From JBFMCC01 sp037445635 (GTDB lineage: Bacteria; Chloroflexota; Anaerolineae; Anaerolineales; Villigracilaceae), in the NCBI GenBank assembly GCA_037445635.1, contig JBBIKC010000009.1:17560-81559 (forward strand): 64,000 nucleotides of DNA, written 5' to 3'. The notes under the pieces are model-generated. The model did no database searches. It was not told the origin of the DNA and saw nothing but the letters and a program-made list of their open reading frames with translations. The position numbers and the translations under genes were made by a program. Numbering within the stretch: position 1 is the first letter of the stretch; every line of letters starts with the position of its first letter. Positions 16,032 to 24,131 of this stretch are shown piece by piece.

Positions 16032-17738
16032 ATGACCTTCCCTTCCTCCACACCTCTCCGCCCGCCTCAATACAAAGGCTCCACCGAGCAGACGTTTTAC
16101 ATCCCCATGCGCGATGGGACTCGTCTCGCCGTTGACCTCTACCTCCCACGCGGACTCGCGCCCGAAACGAAAATCCCCGCGCTGTTCGCCGCCACGCGGT
16201 ATTGGCGCGCGCAACAACTCAAAGCGCCGTTCTCGTGGTTTCTCTCGCTCCCCGATTCCGCCCGCAATTTTTTCACCGCCTTTGGGTACGCCGTCCTTCG
16301 CATTGACATGCGCGGCACGGGCGCGTCGGAAGGCAATCATCCGCACCCGTGGTCAGCCGCAGACCTCGCCGACCTTTACGACTTAACCGAATGGGTCACG
16401 CAACAACCGTGGAGCAACGGACAAGTTGGCGGCTTCGGAAATTCATATCAAGCCACCACTGCCGAAATGCTCGGCGCGTGCGGACATTCCGCCGTCACTT
16501 CCGCGCTCGTGCGCTTCAACGAGTACGACGTTTATACCGACATCGCTTTCCCTGGCGGTGTGCCCAACGAGTTCATGCTCACGCAATGGGCAGATTACAA
16601 CCGCGCGCTCGACGCCAATCAACTTCCAAAGAGCATGAGCACGCTCGAAAAGATTCTTGTCAAAGGCGTCAAGCCCGTCGGCAATCATCCCATCCCGAAG
16701 CACAACAACCAGCAGGTTGATTCCGCGCTGCGTCACATCACCTTCCGCGATGACCGCGACCCCGAACTCAATATCACGCTTGATGATGTCAGCATGTTCA
16801 ATCGTCCAACCAATCACACGCTCGATCATTGGGGCAGTTGGTTCGACGCCGCCACTGCCAACGCCGTTATCCATCGCTTCGCAAATAATCCCCGCCCGCA
16901 GCGAGCCGTCATCGGCGCGTGGAATCACGGCGCGACTCAGCACGTCGGCGCAAAAGAAAATCCGTTTCCATTGCTCGCACAGATGAAAGAATCGTTGCGT
17001 TTCTTCGATAGCCCGCCTGCGACCCGCGAGTTGCACTACTTCACCATTTTCGAAAATGAATGGAAATCGACGCCTGAGTTTCCACCTGCGGATTTTTCCA
17101 ACGCCCGATTCTTTTTCCAACCCCAAAGCGGACTCTCCGCGCTTCTTCCCACGCCCCAGCCTGCTGACCGCTACCAGACCGATTTCAACGCCTCAACAGG
17201 ACTCAACAACCGCTGGCAAACCGAACTCGACCAACGCCCCGTGAAGTATGCGCCTATCAAAGGTCAACTCGCATACACCTCCGCGCCGCTGGAACAAGAT
17301 AGCGAAATCACGGGCTACCCTGTTGTGACGCTGTTCGTCAAATCCACACATGACGATGGCAACTTCTTCGTCTATCTCGAAGCGATGGATGAGCAAGGCA
17401 ACGCGCATTACCTCACCGAAGGAATGTTGCGCGCCATCCATCGTAAAGTCTCAAGCGACATACCGCCGTATAAACAGTTCGTTCCATATCATTCTTTCAA
17501 ACGGAAAGACGCCATGCCGCTCATCCCTGGCGAAGTGGCAGAACTCACCTTCGGGTTGAATCCCATCTCGGCGCTGATTCGGCGCGGGTGGAAATTACGC
17601 GTATCCCTCTCAGGCGCAGACAAAGACACCTTTGGGCGAATCCCGCTCACGGGGAGTCCGAGCGTGGAGATTCTGCTTGGGGGTGAACAAGGCTCCTTCA
17701 TCGAGATTCCGATTAAACAAAGACCTGACAGGTCTTAA
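16032..17738 (+). CDS. CocE/NonD family hydrolase (X-Pro dipeptidyl peptidase-like)
   Basis: A 568-residue serine hydrolase with an N-terminal catalytic domain starting 'GSTEQTFYIPMRDGTRLAVDLYLP', characteristic of the S15/CocE family. The nucleophile motif is 'GGFGNSYQATTAEM', with Ser in G-N-S-Y (the usual final Gly is Ala). The C-terminal part from about residue 330 is the jelly-roll PepX_C domain. Likely substrates are Pro-containing peptides or esters. No signal peptide is visible. The last five residues, Arg-Pro-Asp-Arg-Ser, and the stop codon are encoded by an AGAC-N7-GTCT palindrome, so the gene's end appears to have been remade by a repeat. Confidence 0.82.
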   Translation: MTFPSSTPLRPPQYKGSTEQTFYIPMRDGTRLAVDLYLPRGLAPETKIPALFAATRYWRAQQLKAPFSWFLSLPDSARNFFTAFGYAVLRIDMRGTGASEGNHPHPWSAADLADLYDLTEWVTQQPWSNGQVGGFGNSYQATTAEMLGACGHSAVTSALVRFNEYDVYTDIAFPGGVPNEFMLTQWADYNRALDANQLPKSMSTLEKILVKGVKPVGNHPIPKHNNQQVDSALRHITFRDDRDPELNITLDDVSMFNRPTNHTLDHWGSWFDAATANAVIHRFANNPRPQRAVIGAWNHGATQHVGAKENPFPLLAQMKESLRFFDSPPATRELHYFTIFENEWKSTPEFPPADFSNARFFFQPQSGLSALLPTPQPADRYQTDFNASTGLNNRWQTELDQRPVKYAPIKGQLAYTSAPLEQDSEITGYPVVTLFVKSTHDDGNFFVYLEAMDEQGNAHYLTEGMLRAIHRKVSSDIPPYKQFVPYHSFKRKDAMPLIPGEVAELTFGLNPISALIRRGWKLRVSLSGADKDTFGRIPLTGSPSVEILLGGEQGSFIEIPIKQRPDRS

Positions 17739-17754
17739 GAGACCTGTCAGGTCT
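17721..17754. repeat. Inverted pair of AGAC-N7-GTCT palindromes
   Basis: AGACCTGACAGGTCT (17721-17735) and AGACCTGTCAGGTCT (17740-17754) are separated by four bases and form a very stable hairpin. These are the same two 15-mers as at 7401 and 7482. The first copy is coding (the end of the CocE-like gene). Confidence 0.85.
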
Positions 17755-17766
17755 AACTGAGAAAAT

Positions 17767-18555
17767 ATGACAGACATCCTTTACGAAACCAAAGACCAAA
17801 TTGCCATCATCACCTTCAACCGTCCCGATGTATTGAATGTTTTTCGGCGCAGTATGTTTCAGACGTTGCTTGATCTGTTCGAGCGAATTGAGCGCGACGA
17901 TTCCATCCGCGTGATTTTGCTGACGGGCGCGGGGCGGGCGTTCTCGGCGGGCATTGACCTTGACGAAGTGTCGCACCTGTTCGATGGCGCGATGACGATG
18001 GAGCAGGCGCGCGCCGAGTTGAACGAAATGCAAGAGTTGACGCGCCGCATGGTAAGCCTGCCCAAACCCATCATCTCTGCGATTAATGGCGTGGCAGTTG
18101 GAGTCGGCGCGGAAGTTGCGATAGCGAGCGACATCCGCATTGCTTCGCAAATGGCGAGTTTTGAATTTGCCGAAGTCAAGCGCGGACTATTCGAGACCAA
18201 CGGAGTCATGCACCGCCTGCCGCGACTCATCGGCATGGGACGCGCCGCGCAAGTGATGTTGACGGGTGAAAGAATTTCAGCGCAGTCTGCGTATGAAATG
18301 GGTTTGGTTACAAAAGTGACAACACCTGAAACTATTTTGCAAGAAGGCATGGACATCGCCCGCACGCTTGCCGCGAATGCGCCCATCTCGGTGCGGCTGG
18401 TGAAAGAAGTCTTGCAAAAATCATATGACCTGGATTTGGAAGCGGTCATGCAACTCGAAACCGAAGGCACGCTTGAATGCTTCGCCAGCGAAGACATGCG
18501 CGAAGGCGTGAAAGCGTTCGTCGAAAAGCGTTCGCCTGTATATAAAGGAAAATAA
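17767..18555 (+). CDS. Enoyl-CoA hydratase/isomerase family protein
   Basis: A 262-residue crotonase-fold enzyme acting on acyl-CoA thioesters. 'GAGRAFSAGIDLDEVSHL' is the first oxyanion-hole segment, and 'SAINGVAVGVGAEVAIASDIRIAS' contains the second oxyanion-hole Gly region. The position of the usual second catalytic Glu falls in 'FEFAEVKRGLFETNGVMHRLP'. Hydration or isomerisation of an enoyl-CoA is likely; the exact substrate cannot be assigned. An AMP-forming acyl-CoA ligase is encoded 4 kb downstream on the same strand, which together would allow activation and processing of an organic acid. The ATG follows GAGAAAAT directly after a repeat hairpin. Confidence 0.85.
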   Translation: MTDILYETKDQIAIITFNRPDVLNVFRRSMFQTLLDLFERIERDDSIRVILLTGAGRAFSAGIDLDEVSHLFDGAMTMEQARAELNEMQELTRRMVSLPKPIISAINGVAVGVGAEVAIASDIRIASQMASFEFAEVKRGLFETNGVMHRLPRLIGMGRAAQVMLTGERISAQSAYEMGLVTKVTTPETILQEGMDIARTLAANAPISVRLVKEVLQKSYDLDLEAVMQLETEGTLECFASEDMREGVKAFVEKRSPVYKGK

Positions 18556-18561
18556 AAGCAG

Positions 18562-18655
18562 TACACGGATTACACGGATTTCACGGAGTTGCACGGAATT
18601 TTTTAAAAGAAAATCCGTGTTTGTCCGTGTAATCCGTCAAATCCGTGTCCAAAAG
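18562..18655. repeat. ACACGGATT quasi-palindrome, copy 1
   Basis: Units of TACACGGATT/TCACGGA lead into TTTTTTAAAAGAAAA and then the inverse (AATCCGTGT, GTCCGTGTAATCCG), ending GTCCAAAAGGTTTTT just before the epimerase start. A second copy of the same design lies at 24018-24120. Confidence 0.8.
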
Positions 18656-18661
18656 GTTTTT

Positions 18662-19774
18662 ATGCCAACCATTACCAAAATCGAAATCATCGACCTCAAC
18701 ATCCCATTCAATCACACGTTCAAGATTGCTCTTGCGGTGATGAACAGCGCCCACAACATCATTGTCCGCGTGCATGATAGTGACGGGTTGGTGGGCGTGG
18801 GCGAAGGTTGTCCGCCACGCTTTGTGACAGGCGAATCACCAGAGACGGCATTTGAATCCGCCAAACTGTACGCCCAGATTCTGATTGGTAAAAATCCGCT
18901 GGAGATTGATACGCGCCTGCGCGAACTTGAACAATACATGCTCAAGAATCCCGCCATCCGTTGCGCGTACGACCTTGCGCTGTACGACCTGCTCGCCAAA
19001 CATGCCGAACTTCCTTTATATGCCTTGCTCGGCGGCGAAAAGAAAGTCATCTACTCCAACCGCACCATCGGCATTGACTCGCCCGAAAAAATGGCAACCA
19101 CCGCCAAACAGCATGTTGAGAACGGCACGAAAGCCATCAAGGTCAAAGTTGGTACAGGCAAAGCGGAAGACATCGCCCGCATTCGCGCCATCCGTGAAGC
19201 CATCGGAAGCGGTGTTCCCCTGCGCTTAGACGCCAACCAAGCCTGGGACGAAATCACCGCCATCAACATTCTCACCGCGCTTGGGGAATACGAAATCGAA
19301 GTCTGCGAACAACCGCTGCCCTATTGGAACGTCGAAGGCTTGAAGCGCGTTCGTGAGCGCAGTCCCATCGCCATCATGGCAGATGAATCCATTTTCGGCG
19401 CGTATGACGCATTTCGTCTCGCTTCTCTCAGTGCGGTGGATTACTTCAACATCAAACTCGCCAAGTCCGCAGGCATTCACGGCGCGATGAAAATTAACGC
19501 CATCGGCGAAGCGGCAGGAATCAAATGTATGCTCGGCGGCATGTCCGAGTCGCTCATCGGAGTCAGCGCGGGCGCGCACCTGATTTGCGCCTGCCCGAAC
19601 ATTTCCCTGCACGACCTAGACTCTCCCTTTCACTTCACTGAAGAACCCTCCATCGGCGGCGTGGACTTCCAACCCAATGGCACGGTCACTCTGACAGACG
19701 CTCACGGTCACGGTGCGGATGTGCATCCTGATTGGATTGAGAAAAGCAGGAGAACAGTAATCAGTGAACAGTGA
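18662..19774 (+). CDS. Dipeptide epimerase, enolase superfamily
   Basis: A 370-residue mandelate racemase/muconate-lactonizing-type enzyme. The barrel carries 'KAIKVKVG' (the KxK acid/base motif), metal ligands in 'LRLDANQAW', 'EVCEQPL' and 'IMADES', and the opposite Lys in 'FNIKLAKSAG'. 'LHDLDSP' near the C-terminus matches the DxD motif that marks L-Ala-D/L-Glu-type dipeptide epimerases, which bind the dipeptide amino group. It probably racemises one residue of a peptidoglycan- or diet-derived dipeptide, consistent with nearby peptidase genes. I chose the ATG at 18662 after AAAGG; the longer frame starts within repeat DNA. The last residues (VISEQ) come from an ACTGATTACTG-type repeat. Confidence 0.85.
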   Translation: MPTITKIEIIDLNIPFNHTFKIALAVMNSAHNIIVRVHDSDGLVGVGEGCPPRFVTGESPETAFESAKLYAQILIGKNPLEIDTRLRELEQYMLKNPAIRCAYDLALYDLLAKHAELPLYALLGGEKKVIYSNRTIGIDSPEKMATTAKQHVENGTKAIKVKVGTGKAEDIARIRAIREAIGSGVPLRLDANQAWDEITAINILTALGEYEIEVCEQPLPYWNVEGLKRVRERSPIAIMADESIFGAYDAFRLASLSAVDYFNIKLAKSAGIHGAMKINAIGEAAGIKCMLGGMSESLIGVSAGAHLICACPNISLHDLDSPFHFTEEPSIGGVDFQPNGTVTLTDAHGHGADVHPDWIEKSRRTVISEQ

Positions 19775-19842
19775 ACAGTGTTCAGCGATGAACAATATTT
19801 TTCCGATACTGATTACTGATAACTGGTTACTGATGACTATTC
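19755..19842. repeat. AGTAATCAGTGAACAG / ACTGATTACTG quasi-palindrome, copy 1
   Basis: Units AGTAATCAGTGAACAGTGAAC are followed by the inverse GATACTGATTACTGATAACTGG. The left arm encodes the C-terminus of the epimerase. A one-armed relative lies at 45700-45741. Confidence 0.7.
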
Positions 19843-19861
19843 ACCACCCGAAAGGTTTTGC

Positions 19862-20677
19862 ATGAATAAATTTCCCCCCTTCCCCACCCCTGCCCGCATT
19901 GGATTACTCGGCGTGGCATTCGATGAAAACTCGTCCTACAAACGCGGCTCGGCGTTGGCGCCACAGAGAATCCGCGAAGCCTTTTTCTGCGACTCATCTA
20001 ACCTATGGACGGAGAACGAAACCTATCTCGGCGCAGATGGACTCTTCGCGGATATGGGCGACATCACACCGTCAGCGGAGAGAATGCCGATAGAGACCGA
20101 GCAAGCCGCAGGTCAATTATATGAAGCGGGGCTGAAGGTCATGGCATTCGGCGGCGACCACTCCGTCACCTATCCACTGGTAAAAGCCGCGGCGAAGAAT
20201 CATCCCAATCTCACCATCTTGCACTTCGACGCGCACCCCGACCTGTACGATGATTTTGAAGGCAATCCGCATTCACACGCCAGCCCTTTTGCGCGGATTA
20301 TGGAAGCGGGCTTGGCGAAGCGGCTTGTGCAAGTTGGCATTCGCACCATCAACGGACATCAACGCGAGCAAGCCAAACGCTTTGGTGTGGAAGTGTTGAC
20401 CATGCAACGCTGGCGCGATGTCTTCGACTTGAAATTTGACTCGCCGCTTTACATCACCTTCGACATGGACTCTCTCGACCCCGCCTTTGCGCCTGGCATT
20501 TCTCACCGCGAACCTGGCGGGCTGTCCACACGCGAAGCGTTGAGCGTAATCCAGTCGCTCACGGCAAACATCATCGGCGCAGACGTGGTGGAACTCAATC
20601 CCGCGCAAGATGTTTTAAACGTAACCGAGATGGTGGCGGCGAAAGTGTTCAAAGAAATTGTGGCGAAGATGTTATGA
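19862..20677 (+). CDS. Ureohydrolase (agmatinase/arginase family)
   Basis: A 271-residue binuclear manganese enzyme that releases urea from a guanidino compound. All metal-ligand motifs are visible: 'GGDHSVTYP', 'HFDAHPDLYDDFEGN' and 'ITFDMDSLDPAFAPG'. Length and the N-terminal 'GVAFDENSSYKRGSALAPQRIR' place it with agmatinase-like members, but guanidinobutyrase or another guanidine substrate is equally possible. AAAGG precedes the ATG. Its stop overlaps the start of the UroD-like gene (ATGA), so the two are translationally coupled. Confidence 0.88.
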   Translation: MNKFPPFPTPARIGLLGVAFDENSSYKRGSALAPQRIREAFFCDSSNLWTENETYLGADGLFADMGDITPSAERMPIETEQAAGQLYEAGLKVMAFGGDHSVTYPLVKAAAKNHPNLTILHFDAHPDLYDDFEGNPHSHASPFARIMEAGLAKRLVQVGIRTINGHQREQAKRFGVEVLTMQRWRDVFDLKFDSPLYITFDMDSLDPAFAPGISHREPGGLSTREALSVIQSLTANIIGADVVELNPAQDVLNVTEMVAAKVFKEIVAKML

Positions 20678-21654
20678 ATTCACGCGAACGAATTCAAGCA
20701 GTTTTGCAACGCCAAACTCCAGACCGTGTGCCGCGCTTTGAGGTTTGGATAGACGGCTTGTTCGATGAACTCGGTGTCACGGATCCGTATCGCGCCTATG
20801 CCGAGTTGGGGCAGGACGCGATTCTCATGCCGTCGCAAACGCCGAGCGAAAGCAATGCGTGGAAAGACGGCGTGGATGAATTCGGGCGCGTGTGGAAAAA
20901 GGGGATGTATTTCTGCGGCGCGATTCAAACGCCTGATGATTTGATTCGCTACACCCCGCCGATGGAGTACGCGCTTCGCTTCTTCGACGAGAAGCGGGTC
21001 GCTGACATTCGGACAAATTATCCGCACCTCTGCCTTTTCTTCGGCACGCATATCGGTCCCTTCATGGGGACGTATATGGGGATGGGCATGGAGCACATGT
21101 TTGCGATGTATCGCAAAGACAAGCCGTTCGTCCATGCGGTCATGCAGGCGCGGACAGATTGGTGCATTGCCATCTTCCAGCGCGCCATCTCGCTCGGCGC
21201 GGAAGTCATCATCATGGGCGACGACTCAGCGCACCGCGGCGGCGCGATGATTTCCTCGCAGATGTGGCGCGAGTTAGTCTTGCCCTATCACCAGCGCGTG
21301 GCGCGTGAGTTATCCGTCCCCGTCATCTGGCATACGGACGGGAAAATTGACAAACTTCTGCCCTTCGCCGTCGAAGCGGGTTTCGCTGGTATGCACGGAC
21401 TCGAAACATTATCTGGCAATAAACTCGATGAAATCAAACGCGACTACGGCGACAAATTAATTTTGATGGGCAATGTGGACATCAATCTATTTTTCGAGCC
21501 GAACATCGAACTCATCCGCGCGGATGTGAAGCGCAGTTACGCGCAAGGCGGCAGCGAAGGCTTCATGCTCTCCTCTTGCAACAGCATTTACCCTGGAATG
21601 AATCCCGAAGCCGTGCGCGAGTTCTTCCGCTGTCAAGTAGAATTCGGCGGATAA
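20674..21654 (+). CDS. Uroporphyrinogen decarboxylase-family protein
   Basis: A 326-residue TIM-barrel protein of the UroD/MtaA superfamily, beginning 'MNSRERIQAVLQRQTPDRVP', the standard opening of this group, with 'VIWHTDGKIDKLLPFAVEAGFAGMHGLE' and 'GNVDINLFFE'. True HemE proteins have conserved Arg residues in an N-terminal 'RQAGR' motif that is absent here, so it is more likely one of the many UroD-like methyltransferase or unknown-function members. It is coupled to the ureohydrolase by a 4-base ATGA overlap; a shared pathway is likely but not identifiable. Confidence 0.8.
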   Translation: MNSRERIQAVLQRQTPDRVPRFEVWIDGLFDELGVTDPYRAYAELGQDAILMPSQTPSESNAWKDGVDEFGRVWKKGMYFCGAIQTPDDLIRYTPPMEYALRFFDEKRVADIRTNYPHLCLFFGTHIGPFMGTYMGMGMEHMFAMYRKDKPFVHAVMQARTDWCIAIFQRAISLGAEVIIMGDDSAHRGGAMISSQMWRELVLPYHQRVARELSVPVIWHTDGKIDKLLPFAVEAGFAGMHGLETLSGNKLDEIKRDYGDKLILMGNVDINLFFEPNIELIRADVKRSYAQGGSEGFMLSSCNSIYPGMNPEAVREFFRCQVEFGG

Positions 21655-21655
21655 T

Positions 21656-21745
21656 GTCATTGCGAGCCGCGCTCTTGTTCTTTGCGGCGAAGCAATCTCC
21701 AACAAAATCCACGAGATTGCTTCGGGCTTCGCCCTCGCAATGACA
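21656..21745. repeat. REP-like GTCATTGCGAG element, full hairpin
   Basis: TGTCATTGCGAG and GCGAAGCAATCTC are followed by their inverses GAGATTGCTTCG and CTCGCAATGACA, forming a long imperfect hairpin of a type scattered in many bacterial genomes. A single-arm copy is found inside the start of the oppD-like gene at 44707. Confidence 0.85.
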
Positions 21746-21762
21746 TGGAAAAGGAAATGAAT

Positions 21763-22380
21763 ATGCCAACAAAAAAACCTACCGAAGAAAAGAAAACCTT
21801 CATCGAAGAAGCCCGCCGCAAGCAAATCATTGACGCGGCATTGCAGACCATTGCCGAGCAGGGCTACACCCAAACATCCTTTGCAGAGATTGCCAAGAGT
21901 CTGGGAATCACCAAAGGGCTGATTGCCTATCACTTCAACGGAAAGCATGACCTCATCACTTCTGCGATTCATACCATTTTGAATCGACAGGGCGCCTACA
22001 TCCGCGGGCGGGTGGAAGAAGAAACCAAAGGCAGCGACAAACTGCGCGTGTATATCGAAGCCAGTTTTGAATACATCTCGCAGAACCGTTCGCAGTTCGT
22101 GGCGCTGGTGGACTTGTGGGGCAGTTTCACTTCGCCAGAAGAGAAGAAAGCCTTCAGCGACTCTGCGTATGACCCATGCCGCGCTCATCTCAAGAAGATT
22201 TTCCGCATTGGCGTGGAGCAGAAAGAATTTGCCAAGTTCGATGAACAGAGTATGGCGTCCATCATTCAAGGCGCAATTGATGGAATTATGCTGCAATGGG
22301 TCTTCGACCCCAAGGCAGTGGACTTGCAAGAGTCCAGCCGTGAGTTGAGCGAGATGTTTGTGAAGCGATTAAAAAAGTAG
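21763..22380 (+). CDS. TetR/AcrR family transcriptional regulator
   Basis: A 205-residue one-component repressor. After a Lys-rich lead, the N-terminal helix-turn-helix reads 'RRKQIIDAALQTIAEQGY' and 'FAEIAKSLGITKGLIAYHF', the TetR signature; the C-terminal half is an all-helical ligand domain without recognisable ligand motif. Lying just upstream of an acyl-CoA ligase gene, it may sense an acyl-CoA or its free acid, as FadR-type TetR proteins do. The ATG at 21763 has GGA seven bases upstream; 21745 and 21757 are possible alternative starts. A palindrome at 22380-22428 downstream and one at 13596 are conceivable targets. Confidence 0.88.
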   Translation: MPTKKPTEEKKTFIEEARRKQIIDAALQTIAEQGYTQTSFAEIAKSLGITKGLIAYHFNGKHDLITSAIHTILNRQGAYIRGRVEEETKGSDKLRVYIEASFEYISQNRSQFVALVDLWGSFTSPEEKKAFSDSAYDPCRAHLKKIFRIGVEQKEFAKFDEQSMASIIQGAIDGIMLQWVFDPKAVDLQESSRELSEMFVKRLKK

Positions 22381-22428
22381 GTCACGCTTGTAGCGTGACG
22401 GTCACGTTACAAACGTGACCTACAAGTA
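22380..22428. repeat. GTAGGTCACG hairpin between tetR and ligase
   Basis: GTAGGTCACG pairs with CGTGACCTAC across an internal second dyad (GTAGCGTGAC / GTCACGTTAC). It sits immediately after the TetR stop and about 20 bases before the ligase ribosome binding site. It could be a repeat element, a terminator-like structure or a TetR operator. Confidence 0.6.
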
Positions 22429-22448
22429 AATGTCCAAAGGAGAGTTGC

Positions 22449-24014
22449 ATGGAGTGGAAGAGTCTAGGTCATTTGGTAGAAAGCGCGGCGGAACGGTTCG
22501 GAGAAAAACCGCTGTTCATCTTTGAAGACAAGCCGCTTTCGTTCGCGGAAGTCAATCGGCGGGTGAATAAGACCGCCAACGCGCTGACATCCCTTGGCGT
22601 GACAAAGGGCGAGCGCGTGGCGGTCATGCTGCCCAACGGCGTGGATTTTCCCATCGTCTGGTTTGCGCTGGCGAAGGTGGGCGCGGTCATCGCGCCTGTC
22701 AACATCAACTACCACGACCATGACTTGACTTACACACTCGATGATTCGCAGGCGGGATACTTCGTCGTCCACGAAAATTATTTGGAACAATGGGAGCGCG
22801 TTCGGGCGGGATTGCCGTCAGTGAAGGAAACGCTTCTCGTGACTGAATCAGGCAACAGGTCAGAGTGGAGGCGTTTGGTGGATGAGTCATCTGACTCGTT
22901 TGACATATCCAACGTCACAGGCGAAGACTTGCTCAACATCCAATACACATCGGGAACGACGGGTTTTCCGAAGGGCTGTATGTTGCCGCAAAAATATTGG
23001 ATTCAGATTGGGCAAATCGCGGCGGATTATTTTGGGCTGACGCCTAATGAGTGCAACCTGACCGCGCAGCCGTTCTATTACATGGACCCGCAGTGGAACA
23101 CGGTCTCAAGTTTGATTGGCGGCGCGCCGCTGGCGATTCTGCCGCGATTCTCGCCGTCGCATTTTTGGCAGGAAGTTATCAAGCATAACGTGACGGTTTT
23201 ATATCTCATCGGAACCATGCCGTTCTTTTTGTTAAAGATGCCAGAGGATGCGACCTTGGAACGCGGACATAAACTGCGCATGATTTTGTGTTCGGGCATT
23301 CATCCCAAATTCCATGCTGAATTTGAACGGCGCTGGGGCGCGCCATGGCGCGAAGCGTTTGGCATGACCGAAACAGGCGTGGATTTGATTGTGCCGCTCG
23401 ATGATGTGGATAGTGTGGGCAGCGGCGCGATGGGCAAACCAATTCCAACCAAAGAAGCGCGGGTCGTGGACGCAAACGGCAAAGATGTTTTAGACGGCGA
23501 AGTCGGCGAGTTGATTTTGCGCGGCGAGCCGATGATGTTGGGCTACTGGAACAAACCCGAAGCGACTGCCGAAACAATGAAGGATGGCTGGCTGCACACA
23601 GGCGATTTGGTTTACAAAGACAAGCGCGGATATTTCCACTGGCAGGCGCGACTCAAAGATACGATTCGGCGGGCGGGTGAAAATATTTCATCGGTGGAGG
23701 TGGAAGGCGTGCTGATGGAACATCCCGCTGTGAAAGCGGCGGCGGTGGTTCCCGTCCCAGATGAGTTGCGCGGCGAAGAAGTGAAGGCGTATATCGTGTT
23801 GAAGGAAGGACACACGCAAGAAGACACATCACCTGAATCCATTTTGGATTATGCGCGTGAGCAGTTGGCATATTTCAAAGTGCCGCGATTTATTGAGTAT
23901 GCGGATGATTTGCCGAGAACACCATCAGAGAGAATCGAGAAGCATAAGTTGGTGAAGATGAAAGCGGATTTGCGAATCGGAAGTTACGACGCAGTAGAAA
24001 AAATATGGAGATAA
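22449..24014 (+). CDS. AMP-forming acyl-CoA synthetase/ligase
   Basis: A 521-residue ANL-superfamily enzyme that activates a carboxylic acid to its CoA thioester through an acyl-AMP. The phosphate-binding loop 'YTSGTTGFPKG' (A3), 'GWLHTGDLVY' (A7), 'RLKDTIRRAGENIS' (A8) and a late region ending 'PRTPSERIEKHKL' are all present. In place of the final catalytic Lys motif 'PxTxxGKxxK', the sequence has Glu-Arg-Ile-Glu-Lys, a variant seen in crotonobetaine/carnitine-CoA ligase-like proteins, which the overall sequence resembles. With the enoyl-CoA hydratase upstream it suggests catabolism of an organic acid. The start has AAAGGAG. Confidence 0.88.
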   Translation: MEWKSLGHLVESAAERFGEKPLFIFEDKPLSFAEVNRRVNKTANALTSLGVTKGERVAVMLPNGVDFPIVWFALAKVGAVIAPVNINYHDHDLTYTLDDSQAGYFVVHENYLEQWERVRAGLPSVKETLLVTESGNRSEWRRLVDESSDSFDISNVTGEDLLNIQYTSGTTGFPKGCMLPQKYWIQIGQIAADYFGLTPNECNLTAQPFYYMDPQWNTVSSLIGGAPLAILPRFSPSHFWQEVIKHNVTVLYLIGTMPFFLLKMPEDATLERGHKLRMILCSGIHPKFHAEFERRWGAPWREAFGMTETGVDLIVPLDDVDSVGSGAMGKPIPTKEARVVDANGKDVLDGEVGELILRGEPMMLGYWNKPEATAETMKDGWLHTGDLVYKDKRGYFHWQARLKDTIRRAGENISSVEVEGVLMEHPAVKAAAVVPVPDELRGEEVKAYIVLKEGHTQEDTSPESILDYAREQLAYFKVPRFIEYADDLPRTPSERIEKHKLVKMKADLRIGSYDAVEKIWR

Positions 24015-24017
24015 AAC

Positions 24018-24120
24018 CAAGTACACGGATTTGACGGACTACACGGATTTACACAGATTTTTTACAAAAAGAAAATCCGTGTTCTTTCCGTGAAATCCGT
24101 GTAATCCGTGTCCAAAAGTT
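24018..24120. repeat. ACACGGATT quasi-palindrome, copy 2
   Basis: This has the same layout as 18562-18655: GTACACGGATT...ACACGGATTT units, a T-rich/A-rich centre and the inverse AATCCGTGT/AATCCGTGTCC, ending GTCCAAAAGTTTTT before the next gene. The conserved flank (GTCCAAAAG) suggests a common element rather than chance. Confidence 0.8.
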
Positions 24121-24131
24121 TTTGGAGAACT

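Noticed and set aside
17767..18555. Calling the enoyl-CoA hydratase and the acyl-CoA ligase a carnitine pathway
   Set aside because: The similarity to CaiD/CaiC-like proteins is only at superfamily level, and no CaiA, CaiB or CaiT homologue is present.
18562..24120. ACACGGATT arrays considered as CRISPR or tandem satellite
   Set aside because: Units are degenerate, lack unique spacers of constant length and are arranged as inverted arms, with no cas genes nearby.
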